The notes under the pieces are model-generated. The model was not told the DNA's origin, did not search any database, and was given only the letters and a program-made list of their open reading frames with translations. Below, piece after piece: positions 53,552 through 64,000 of a stretch of DNA of 64,000 bases. Every line of letters begins with the position of its first letter. The stretch's first letter is position 1. Made by a program: the position numbers and the translations under genes. The stretch spans positions 63,321 to 127,320 of the forward strand of contig VWZL01000113.1 in assembly GCA_013396915.1 (NCBI GenBank), given 5' to 3'. The stretch comes from Stercorarius parasiticus. Its lineage: Eukaryota > Chordata > Aves > Charadriiformes > Stercorariidae.

Positions 53552-53839
53552 GAGATCATGCCCATAAAACCTGACACTGAGCCAGGAGGGCTGCGTGTGC
53601 CACAGAAAAACAGAACTACGCTTAAGTGTGAATTGAAAAGCAAGAGTGCCGCTAGGTACAGACAAGAGTAGGGTGCTCACTGCACTGGGGCAGGGGAAGG
53701 GAGGCGGCCAGTCCCTCCGCCGTTCTGCAGGAAGGGCTCAAGGGGTTACAGCCGATCACAGACAGGACCCAAGTCAGCTGTATTGTGTGGTTTTGATAAG
53801 CGGCAGGGCTTTGTTAAACAAGAACAGAGCGTGCCAGAG

Positions 53840-54350
53840 GTGCGAAGTGACCCTTCCCTTCTATTCCATATCCACAGGAGTGCTGTGTCCGAGTAGCGCT
53901 GCAAAACGAGGTGTGGACAAACAGGATCAACTCCGGAGGATGTCAGTGAGAACCATCAGGAGTCTGGAAACCACGTGGCCTGTGAGTAAATGTTAAGTGG
54001 AAGGAGTGGTTTAGCCCAGAAAAAGAGAGGACAGAGTCAGTACGTAGCCTATTATTTACAAAAATGGCAAGTCTGTGCAGCCGTGTTCCCTTTAATCAGG
54101 GCAGATAAAGGTGTACCTAAATTATACCAAATGAAATTTAGGTTAAACACCGTGGACAAATTTTGTAGCTGCAAGGATAATTAAGTATTGAATGGGTTGC
54201 CTGGGGAGATGGTGATGTCTCCAGCACAGGGAGGTTTTCGTAACAGGTTAGACAAACAGGTGTAGTTAATCCTGCTCTGGGTAGGAGAAGAAACAGGATG
54301 AGCTTGTGAGATCCCTTTGGGACTTATCTTGTAGTCTAGAGGAAACACTG
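53840..54350 (+). mobile_element. CR1-family LINE 3'-region relic
   Basis: CCCTTCTATTCCATATCCAC and GGAGTGCTGTGTCCGAGTAG match the CR1 passage 'CTGGAGTACTGTGTCCAGTTTTGGG'. GTGGACAAACAGGATCAACT matches 'GTGGACAAATTGGAGAGAGTCC'. Later, AATGGGTTGCCTGGGGAGAT, GGTGATGTCTCCAGCACAGG, GTTAGACAAACAGGTG and CTGCTCTGGGTAGGAG match the last 150 bases of old CR1 subfamilies. About 500 bases are alignable by eye in the plus orientation; the terminal octamers have decayed. Confidence 0.8.
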
Positions 54351-57300
54351 AGAATGGTGAGCAGGTTCAGTTCCTCCTTTCCTCTACAAGTGAAAATAAG
54401 AGTGCAAGAATGTTTTTAAAATGCAGCTCTCGACCAGCCCTGTACTCCCCCTTTACCTGGCTAGTCCAGCCTCTCCCTTCCTCCTCCTTTCCCCTGGCTC
54501 AAGACCGAGCAAGCTTATTAGTTTTAGGTTATTTTGTATTCTCCAGGCGAGTTTTGCTTGCGTTTTCCCAGTGCTCCCTCGCTCCTTCCCTGAGGATTTA
54601 ACTGCTTCATCGCCACCCCGCCTGCCCCGCAAGCACCAGCTAACTTCTGAGGGTCTGACAGGTTACATATTCCATAGAATCCTTGGCAATTTGCTTGGCT
54701 TTGCAATTTACTGCTTCCGTGTCAGACTGGAATAAAGCCTTGTGTGTGCCTTACCGTTGAAATATTATCTGTCTGATGCTATTAGTTTGCATAATGAAGA
54801 TGCAGCCTACTCCGCGCCGTGCCGCTCAGCTGGAACCTAGGCTAGCGACGCTACCAGGCCTACTTGCTGTTCCTTCCACTCCCACCTGAATCGATCGGGT
54901 CAAGCGCCACACGGCATTTTGCAAGGGACGAAAAACGGACTTGTTCCCTGGTTTGGCTGACAAAGCCAGAGTACAGAGTCTTGCCCAAGGATAGCTTCCT
55001 CTTTGCTAAGCAAGTATCACTGAGAATCCGTTAGTGGTTTTCAGTGTTTCTGTTCCTGCTCTGGAAGTTGCCCCTCTTTAGCATTCTGTGGTCAGGCTGT
55101 GTCTGGTGCCTGCTAACAGCCTTACAGACAGCTGCTACAAAGACAGAGGGAAGCACATACGAACAAAATGGGTACACATTTCCGACAGCTGCTGTCCAAA
55201 AAAGCCTTCTGAAACTTAATGTACAGCGAGCGCTTTGTACCCAGCTAGAGACAGTCCTTTTTCAGCCATGTTGCCTGACGAAACGAAAATCATCCCATCT
55301 CCACGTAGCTCAACTGTTTCATAACAGATGATGCTCCAGCAAAAGCCCCCTCCCTCCAACTGGTAATGGACCGCCTCTTAGCGAAGCGAGGTATAGCACT
55401 GCTGCTAACTCCTAGGACCTGTCCGACTGAGGCATTCCCACCCGTTTCAGGATGGGTGGATAACCAGTTGCAGTCATCTCCTCCGCCCACCAAGATACTA
55501 ACTGACATCCAGGTTAGCCGCGATTCCTTACTGACGTGGCAGTTCGCTTCGCCCTTCGATTTACACGCCGAGGATTATGAGAACTTCTAGGTAAAGCTTG
55601 CGGCAGTTCTGCCTGGCTCTGCCCCCATGCGATTTGAGAGTTTGTCTTGAAGCTAGCTTCAGTGGTGGATCACCGATCACCAGCCATTCAAATAGCCCAG
55701 TCCCACAGGATAGTTATGCCTCCTGTAGCCTCTTGCTTGTCATCCTGTTTCTCCTGAAGGTCCCGTGTCCGGGAGCCTTAATCCTCGAGGGAGATTTATC
55801 TAAGTTGTCCCTGTAGTCAGGTGTATGAAAGTGTATAACCTTTAAGGCAGACACCACACTCCACAGGCAAGGAAAGCGCTTGCATTTACAGCGTGAAGCC
55901 TGCAAGACAAGTTTTCCTTTAACCTACCGCCTGATAAGCAGAGGGCTTTAGCACCGTTGTCGGAGTTCCCTGAAGCAAAGGCTATAAAGAAGGAGGATTT
56001 GGCAAGAGCTGCTGTCATCTGCAAGACTGCCTCTTTGATCCTCCTTACACTTCTGTAATCATGCCAACATCTCTGCAAAACAGAGCAACAGAGCTGCTGC
56101 ATAAAGGCAATCTCCTTCTCACTTCCTTTTTTCCTCTGATGGAATTTTTGCTTGGTGACATTTCTTTTTTTATACAGTGAGAAAACCCCCACACCTCCCT
56201 CTCCACAGTCTCTACCTCTTCATTGCAGCACTCCTGTTTAAGCTCACGGGAACCCTGACTAAGAGAAGTAGCACTGACTAGGAGACGGGACACGGGTCTG
56301 CAAGGGAGGAGACCCTTATACTGCCGGCCGTGCCTCTGGCCAGTCGTGAAACTGAGTAACTGAATATTTCCCTTGTGCTGCTTGAGACTGGGAGCTCTAC
56401 ACAATCACAACCGGTTACCGCGTATTCGCTTAGGGCATTGCCTATAAATGGTCCCCCGAAGCAAATCAGGGTTGAGTGACCCAGATTGCTCTCTGGCTTT
56501 AGGGGCTGCACAAACCGTCTCCTGGACGCCATGAAAATGAAGAAGAGTGCCGACCAACTGTGATATGTGATCTCCAATGTACACGCACAAGTCCAGACAG
56601 CGGTCACTCCATGCTGCGGTACAGGTATTTCCTCTGATTTCTCACTGTGTTTTCAGCACCGTATTATGTTGCACAACAGCTGAAGAGTAATTAACAAAGT
56701 CAAGTAGGAAACCTTGTCCTGAAGAGTTGGCCGTCACCGAGGCCTGACTCTGCTGTGCCAAAAGCTGTGGCAAAACTCCAAGCAGTGTCTTCCAGGGGCT
56801 CGCATTCATGTACTGCCAATATCAACCTTTCACAACACACTCGTTGAAGCATCAATAAACAACATCAACAAAAATTCAGGGTTTTTTCCCTTCCAGCACT
56901 CCTCTGATTTCTGAGCCCTGAAGGTAAGCGGCAGCCACATCTCTGAACCTTTTTGCCTTGTTCTTTTTAACACGGTAGCTATGATTTTCCTGTCAGTGTA
57001 TTAACACAGATTAGTCTATACGACAAGCGCTGGAGAACTACGCAATGATATGCAGGGGCTGGCAATTGTGACTTCGAGCATGTGAAGTCAAAATCCCCCG
57101 TCATTAATGTAATAAAAGACTCCGTGTACTTCATCAAAATACATCCGATATGTTAATAATTCAATATTCATTGAAATATGTCAAGATGAACAGTATAAAA
57201 GTACAGGGCGAATACAGAGTCAAACAGAAATTACTATTTTGCTTGAAACCCTTTGTACACGATAGATGAAAGCTGAGGGAGATAAAAATATACGTACAAC

Positions 57301-60300
57301 TAGCATGCAAGCTTTCACTTGCAATTACGATCAAACTACCAAATCCTTTTATGACTTGTGCTTCACTAGACTGTTTCTGTTTTTGAAGGGAACAAACCAC
57401 GTCCGAGCTACTGAACTATACTTATCTAGAGAGCATGAAATCAGAGCTTCCCAACATGTGCCTTTACAGTTAACATCCACCACATAATTAGTACTTTCTT
57501 TAAGAACATGTGTTTTTAAGTGAAAGCATCTTTGGAACTTTTGAATAGGTATTTTTAGTTTCAAAACCAAACAATTTGGACACTCAAAGCACTGTCTTTA
57601 TTCTGTGTTGGTACAGCAGCCGGCACAACGGGTCTTGGTTCACAACCAGAGCTCCTGTAAACTGCCACAGTACTTGTTTTTAAAAAAACTCTCCCAGTGT
57701 CATCTACCAGTGTGGGAATTATGTCCTTTAGAGGATCTTGTATTTTCCATGACTCTCGATTATCTAGGCACGAACGGAGCCCTTTCCTTTACCAATACTT
57801 TAAATAAAAGGTGCCATTTAGTAAAGAAGCAGCGTTAGGCTCCTTTTCGCTTGATGCCTGCAGTACAGTTCAGTATTTCAATGCAGCAGTTCTGCTAGCA
57901 TATTCTTGAACAGAATTGGAGAGTGAGAGCAAGTTAAGTACACTATTCATTGTAAACGGGGCGTGAATTCATTGACCCAAGGCAGCAGGCCAGGTCCAAA
58001 AGTTAGCAGTTTGCATTTGACCTTAAATATTAGGCTCCCATGAGGATCTGTATTTAACTGGTTTGTCCTCTGCTCGTGTGTCTTATCCTTTATGCCTTTG
58101 TATGGTCATTTGTACCAGCGCGAAGAAATGTGAAAATGTATCTGTATCAGAGAGGTAACATCTGACAAGCACGCGCTTAACCCTTCTGTCCTACATATTC
58201 ATCAGTCCTTTCTTTCTCTCTTTCTCTATTTACATCTGAGATGACGGTTCAGACAAGAGAGCAAAAGAAAAGATCGTTATTCTCTGCAGCGCAAGGGCCA
58301 GATTCTCCATTGCTTTCCACCATGCCAGATCGTGCCAGTGAAAGGTATTCGGCTTTACTGTAGCACAAGGGGAGCACAATGCGGCCCGAGTGCTTTGTGC
58401 CCCCTCTTTGAGCGAGTTGAAATGACAGCATAAGATGCAGTGGACGGTCAGGCGTATGGCACGTAGTCCGTAAGCTGGAAACAAATACCGTCGACTGGAC
58501 TGCAACGCATACATTTGCTCTCTGAACGTCAAACACAAGAAAAACTCAGTAAGCACACAAAAACTTACTCAGGACCCCTTACCTATAGGATACAGTTTTC
58601 CCTCGGTCATTCACAGATTTAGATACAGCATCAGCTTTTTCTGTTCGGTCCAACAGCGTTAGCAGGCTCCCTCAGCTACCCAGGAGCTCATCTCCCTTAC
58701 AACGGAGAAGAAAGTCTCTTGAATGCCGGGACAGTTTTTGCTCTTTCTTGCGCGGGCGTTACCCAACACTGTCTTTAGTTCCAAATACAGTTTAAGCAAA
58801 GTGAGTTAAGTAGAGAACCAGGTAAAATCTAGGGCAGATTGACATGGAAATCCTGTTGATCGTTATTGAGCAATATTACAGTAAACAGGAAAATAGCTCC
58901 GCTTTCACCTCGCACTGCAGGTAAAGAACAGCCCAAGTCATATTTGACTAATTTCTCTACGGCGAAGTTAAAAACCTGATGTAATTGTATTGTTGGGATG
59001 CTCTACACACCAATGTTGAGATACCAGAGGGAGGTAAAGAGAAATCTTCCATTCATTTTTGAAACGTAAGAAAAACGCCAACAAAATTGAGGGTGAGATT
59101 TGAAGTCTTTAAAAAATAGAGACTTCTTACGCGGTGCTCCCCAGCGATGCCTGACACCCCGGATGGAAATCCTAAGGCTTAGACAGGGCCAGTCAAATTG
59201 CTTCTCCTGACCAAGGTCGTCTAATAATCCTTTTCTATTTTTTGACATGTGTTTTGATGCACCTGATAATTTGCAAGCGGTGGGTATTCAGTTTCGTTAA
59301 AGGAACAAACAAAAAGCTTTCTGCTGCAAAACGGTTTAAAAAAGTAGTTGGGAGGGAGAACTCAGGTCCCATCTCTTCTCTGCAAAATACAGCCTTTCTT
59401 TAAACCAAGTGCTTTTTCGTCGGAATCGCTCCGATTCCACTCAGTGATTTACCCCTCATTTATTAAGCAGCCTGCTCTTACGGGCTCAGAGTAATATGAC
59501 TATATATTATAGTAATATAATGCTATATTTTTTATATATATTATATCTATACACTATATATTCCGTGCACTGTATATATACACACTATATATACTGTGCG
59601 CTCAACATATTTCAACATTTTAACGATCCAATACGCATCGTTATCAACAGAGTATTTCTCGTGTTAAGACCTTGATCCTGACAATCTGAAGCATGTCTTT
59701 AATAGTCCAGAAACAGTCTTACTTAATGCTAAGCACGCGTCAATGAACGCAGCGAACCTGGAAAATGGAAGCCTTTCCTAGCTCACCAGCAACCGAGCAG
59801 GCTTGGAGCAACAGTGCTCCCTCGGCAGTCGACAGCAGCTCGTGTCAGGGGAGCACTGCGAGCCGAATGACAGAGAGGGCTCGGTTTCAGACAGGTGGCA
59901 GAGCTGGGAAGCCAGAAATCTTCCAGGCATAACTCCCATTAACTTCTGTACCTGTTCCCAAAGGGAACTGCCATTTCCCTGCCGGTGAGTTTTCATCCGG
60001 GCTGTTGGTGACAAGCCATAGAAGCGTCCAGCCGATCCCGCTCACGCAACCAGTTATATGATCAACGGGGAGAGAACGGGAACTAGACCTGAAAAGGCTT
60101 TTGGCCTCCTGCTGTGCTTAGATTATGATTTAATGCTGAAAAGTTGGCATGGCAACCAAATGCTTGGCAACAAAACGTCACGGCCAAGGAACAGGTCCAG
60201 AAGAGGGCCAAGCAAAAGCTCTGCCCAACTCTTCCGCGGGCAGATCTGTGCCCTACATACGCTTCTTGTCAGCACTTCTGTAGCAGCGAGGATTACATCA

Positions 60301-63300
60301 GAAGGAAGCGTTATTAATAAACTAGGCAGGTCTGCAATAAGCGAACAGCAAATTTCTCCAAAACGCTTGAAATGGACCCTGGCGCCTCATTCAGGCTCCT
60401 TTCACTCTGTCCACCGATTGCCACCCGTTGCCAGGAGACAGTCTTGTTCCACACCGGGACTCGCCGCTAACTGCCATTGTGCTCCCTCTCCGTGTCCCCC
60501 TCCTCCCCTGTCCTGCTCTTGCTCCCCTCAATGACAGGAGCCTGGCAATGCTCCGTTTCTCAGTTCTGACACAATTGCCTCTTTTAATTTGGAAGTTTTC
60601 AAAAGCTTTTTGCTTTTTCTACAACGATCAACCAAGCAAAATCCCCAACCCGTACACTCCAGACTTGCAATACACAGGCTGGAAAAGGGATGCAAGTGCT
60701 TCAAAGGATAGGGCTGACCGAAGGGGAACTTAGTGAAGCGCACTGTGAAGGACCTGTGTCAGATGGATCAAAGACTACTCGTTCGCTGCATGAGCGCTGT
60801 GGCTGCGTCTCCTGAAGTCTAAGATATTAAGCTTGGGCGCCCGGTTAGTGAACACAAGATAGGTTAGGCTCATTTACGCTGGGAATGTTTTATAACCCAT
60901 TAAGGCATACCCATGCTCCCAGGCTTTTGTTTCATCATACGGGGCTTCGGAAACCTCACTTGCCTTTGCATATTGGCAAGCTTAGTCCCATGCGTGTCAG
61001 GAAATAAGCCATTCGGTCTTCGGCCTTCGTGAAATGCTTTCCTTATACCCCTAAAGGAAACCTTTTGGATATAGACTCGGTACGAGCCAATACAGCGTCA
61101 CCTTCCCGAGCCTGCTGGCGCCACTGCCAATCTCTTGCTTCAGAGAGCTGGGCTGTTAAGCAGATAAGTGAAGTTAAAGGCTAATCAGTTCCAGGGTTGG
61201 TTTGCCAAGTACTGTGATCCAAGGATCAGTTTATGCTGCCGTTTGGCATCGTCTTCCATGGTCAGAACAGACTGAAAGGTGGCAGCTGAGGAGGAGACCG
61301 CTGTTGGAGGAGAGACCTCAGCAATGAAAGGCTCTAAGAGAATAGCTAAGGCGTGACTAGAGAACATAGTGCTTCAGCTTCCTCAAGGATCTTGGGAAGC
61401 AGACAGAAAATGAGCGAGGATTTTAATGCTCTGTTTGCAGGGACTTAATCACACAGCCTGTCCCTGCACCTATGGGGAGGGCAATTCCTTTACATGCTAT
61501 TCGCAGTGCCGTATCCAGATTGAAGCATCAAGTCATCTTGTCTTTCCCTGGATGAGAAATCCTGCACTGTCTGCAAGTAAACTAAACTGAGCGTCCAATC
61601 TCCATCACTCCCAATACTTGGTTTTCTCATTCCAGCATTCCTGTTCCCTGTTCTACACTTCACCGCTCCCTGACCGCCTCTTTTCCCTCCCTAATGTCAT
61701 AATTTTCCAGATGCTCCTAGGCACGCATCAGCTCTTCCCGCCTCGTGTCATTTAACCTGGACAAACTGACATAAAGAAAATAGTTTTTATTGAGTGGACA
61801 GGCTAATTAAAGTAATTTATTTCATTTCACCAGAACTTCACTGTTCTGTTTCCGGTTCACTCTGGCACCACGGGACACATTCCCCTCATTCTTCCCTCCC
61901 ATCGCTAGGAGCAGTGACAAACGAGTTACATATTGTTCCTGTTTTGAGACTCCACAGTTGAAAACGACATTGGAAAATAAAGCACCAGCCTCACTGTTTG
62001 CAGCTTTCACAAGCAGAACAGAGTAGTTGTGTCGTGAGCCAAGAGCGATGAAGCAGAGGAGTGGATTCTCTATCACCAACCCCGGCTCTGTGCCTTACTA
62101 GCTGAAGATAAACGGCTGAGATGTTCCCTTGTACAAAATCGAAGGGGAATTTCAGACTACTCGGGCAGCAAAGCAACTCCCCGGCATGCTAGGTGATACG
62201 GTGGGCAGCTGAACAGCGCTGCAGCTCGTGTAGAATAAAGGTGCATGGGTAGCACCAAGCTGCTGATCGCACCCTCTCTCGCCAGGCAGTCCTAATGACC
62301 GTGTCAGGAACCAATTTAGCCGTGCTCATAAGCCTCACTGGGATAGCTGTTTTGTTGGTAGAGCTCCATGGGTTAATTGTAGGTGGTCCTAATTCATCTG
62401 AACTTAGTTGCCAACTCCGCTTTTACGAACACGTGGAACTACCTGCAGAAATCTTTCAGACATACCAGAGGCATACCATAGGCCCGGCGTGGACAAACTG
62501 CAGGTTTCCCGGTGCGTGGAAGGGATACGTTTGCCTGTCGCTGCCTGCCCATCCCTCTCCTTTTGTCTTTGATTAAAGATACAAGCCACACACTGACCAG
62601 CACGTGGACAGCCAGTAAAGTAAGTGCAAGGAGGTTCACAAGCACACAGACGTACAGCTGAGGCTTTGTTCCGGTCATGTTTACTCGCAAGGCAAACAGT
62701 TAGGCATTGTTTCTGCGTGACAAATTGTAACTGTCCAGCTAGGAGAGATCTAGTTCCAGCTGGTTAGAGCTGTTTTCGTTTCTTACCTCCTCCCCCTCCC
62801 TCTTCAATAACTTACCAATCCAGCCTACCCAGGGACAAAAAGAACAAGTACAAGCTGCCCGTTGGCTTCCTTGCCACTTTGGATTGACACTGACCCAACC
62901 AAAGTCCCTACCTTGACTGCCAGCAGAAGTAAGGTCCTCGTGAAGCACGGCTCGAAAGGTGAACTCACACTTCACGGGTGTCTCAAAGACATTAGGGTCC
63001 TGCACTTTTGTTATTATTAGGAGCCGTGAAGAGAGACACCCTTTCATAGCCCCCACTAAAGCGCTCTCAACTTGTCAGACACCGGAGAACAATGGACATG
63101 TGTTAGCGTTGGAGCACAGCCACAGCGACCGTAGAGCTATTTAATACCTAATTACCTTTTTGTCTTGCATGGCACCTGGTGCAGCAGGTACCGATCAACT
63201 ACTGTACAACACCAAATGTCATGCACAGCTCTTAATACCGGTCTCAGAAAATGAGTATGAGGGCTCTATCATCGGAACAAAGCCACTCATTTTCTCTTAG

Positions 63301-64000
63301 AAAGACGTAGAAAAATAATACCGGAATGCCACTGTTTGATTTACACCCTCTTTCCATCAAGTCAGTTACCTTTTTTAAGGCAACTTACTGCTTTAGAAGG
63401 ACATTAAGGCTCTATCGCAGCAGAAAAAACACCTGTCTCAAGGAGCTGATAAGTCTTCACAAGGAAGATGTGGCAGAATCAGGTTAATGTTAAGTGAAAT
63501 AAGATCTGTTACAGAGCTGCAAAGAGAAACCAATGGTCCTAGGAATACGGAACCAAACTGACATTCCTGGCGAGGACACGGAACTTGACTAGGGACAATA
63601 ATTTGTCTCCATATGGGAGGTGTAGACCTAAGAGGTAATTGGTTTCAGCTACCTGGGTCGCCCGAGACAGGTCCCGAGTCCTGAGGGTTCAGGCAGCCCA
63701 TGCCGCTCCCAGAGCTAAGCAACTCTAAAATCCGTTTCTCAAATAATCTTACTTATGTTATATAGTTTTTTGAAACGGTTTTCCTTGTCAGTTTTTTCCC
63801 TCCTGTAATTAAAAGCCAATGTTCTTTACCTAGTGCCGAAATGCCTCCAAATAGCCACAAACACACGGGGAAGTCCTTCAGAGCATAATTTAAAGCGGAA
63901 CTTGTACCATCACCCAGAACCCCGACCTTTGACTCCTGACAAACCAGTAGGGCAGTGCACAGTTCATGTAGATATAATTTGTGCTTATATATGTAGTTAA
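54350..64000. other. Intergenic DNA, no gene proven
   Basis: It contains an AT-rich tract (59495-59605), a pyrimidine stretch near 58206-58228 and an exon-like pair of minus-strand frames near 62.5-63.05 kb that I report only as an observation. I searched by eye for the 3' exons of ANXA3, the mammalian neighbour upstream of BMP2K, and found none. Confidence 0.6.
59495..59605. repeat. AT-rich low-complexity tract (TATA-type)
   Basis: Repeated TATATA words with internal near-palindromes (ACTATATATTATAGTAATAT, then TTATATATATTATATC, then two copies of CACTATATAT). It looks like a decayed AT microsatellite. Confidence 0.85.

Larger units (their letters stand above)
34510..53840. other. Intergenic DNA, no gene recognised
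   Basis: About 19 kb with only short, unremarkable open frames. It holds the CR1 tail at 38345-38425, MIR-like fragments near 44.5 and 47.4 kb, a homopurine run at 48560-48600 and an A18 run at 53534-53551. I see no conserved protein, tRNA or other RNA gene. Confidence 0.7.

Noticed and set aside
53171..53680. 169-codon minus-strand open frame
   Set aside because: It crosses a poly-T run and low-complexity sequence, has no recognisable domain, and abuts a CR1 relic.
55440..55508. ILVGGGDDC on the minus strand, resembling the annexin C-terminal CGGDD
   Set aside because: No stop follows, there is no annexin repeat upstream of it, and the splice context is poor; a chance match.
59495..59605. 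Palindromic AT tract as a possible origin or hairpin RNA
   Set aside because: It is ordinary decayed TA microsatellite sequence with no flanking signal.
60058..60534. 158-codon plus-strand open frame
   Set aside because: Its composition (Ser, Arg, Pro, Cys rich) is typical of chance translation of C-rich DNA; no domain or splice context seen.

Overview
The window reads as vertebrate nuclear DNA, most probably from a bird. It has one multi-exon gene with GT-AG introns, a GC-rich CpG-island first exon, CR1-type LINE tails, MIR-like SINE relics and an LTR-like repeat of a kind I recognise from bird genomes. I see no bacterial, plasmid or phage genes.

Region 1 (1 to about 26.4 kb) is the 5' half of BMP2K (BIKE, a NAK-family Ser/Thr kinase related to AAK1) on the minus strand. 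Seven coding exons are visible: exon 1 (25841 up to an assembly gap), exon 2 (6348-6466), exon 3 (4924-5029), exon 4 (3072-3214), exon 5 (2653-2774), exon 6 (1569-1650) and exon 7 (775-907). All splice sites are consensus and the reading phase is unbroken. Together they encode the Gly-rich N-terminus and the kinase domain from the glycine loop through the catalytic lysine, HRD, DFG and APE motifs into the C-lobe. The rest of the gene lies left of base 1. The start codon falls in a 443-base run of Ns (25960-26402). Intron 1 is about 19.4 kb and holds CR1, LTR-like and MIR-like relics.

Region 2 (about 25.4-26.7 kb) is the CpG-island promoter. Beyond the gap it has a palindromic NRF1-type site, an ETS/GABP-type site and an E-box.

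Region 3 (about 26.7-64 kb) is upstream, apparently intergenic DNA with no gene I can support. It holds an old LINE relic that still shows the end of an endonuclease domain (33.3-34.5 kb), a CR1 3' tail (38.35 kb), a longer CR1 3'-region relic (53.8-54.35 kb), MIR-like fragments, homopolymers and an AT-rich tract. In mammals BMP2K is followed upstream by ANXA3 in the same orientation; I looked for annexin exons and saw none.

I found no previously undescribed system. The observations most worth checking are weak CpG depletion in non-coding DNA, a strand-composition switch at the promoter, an exon-like pair near 62.5-63.05 kb, and a 66-bp duplication in a MIR-like element. All counts were done by eye on samples.
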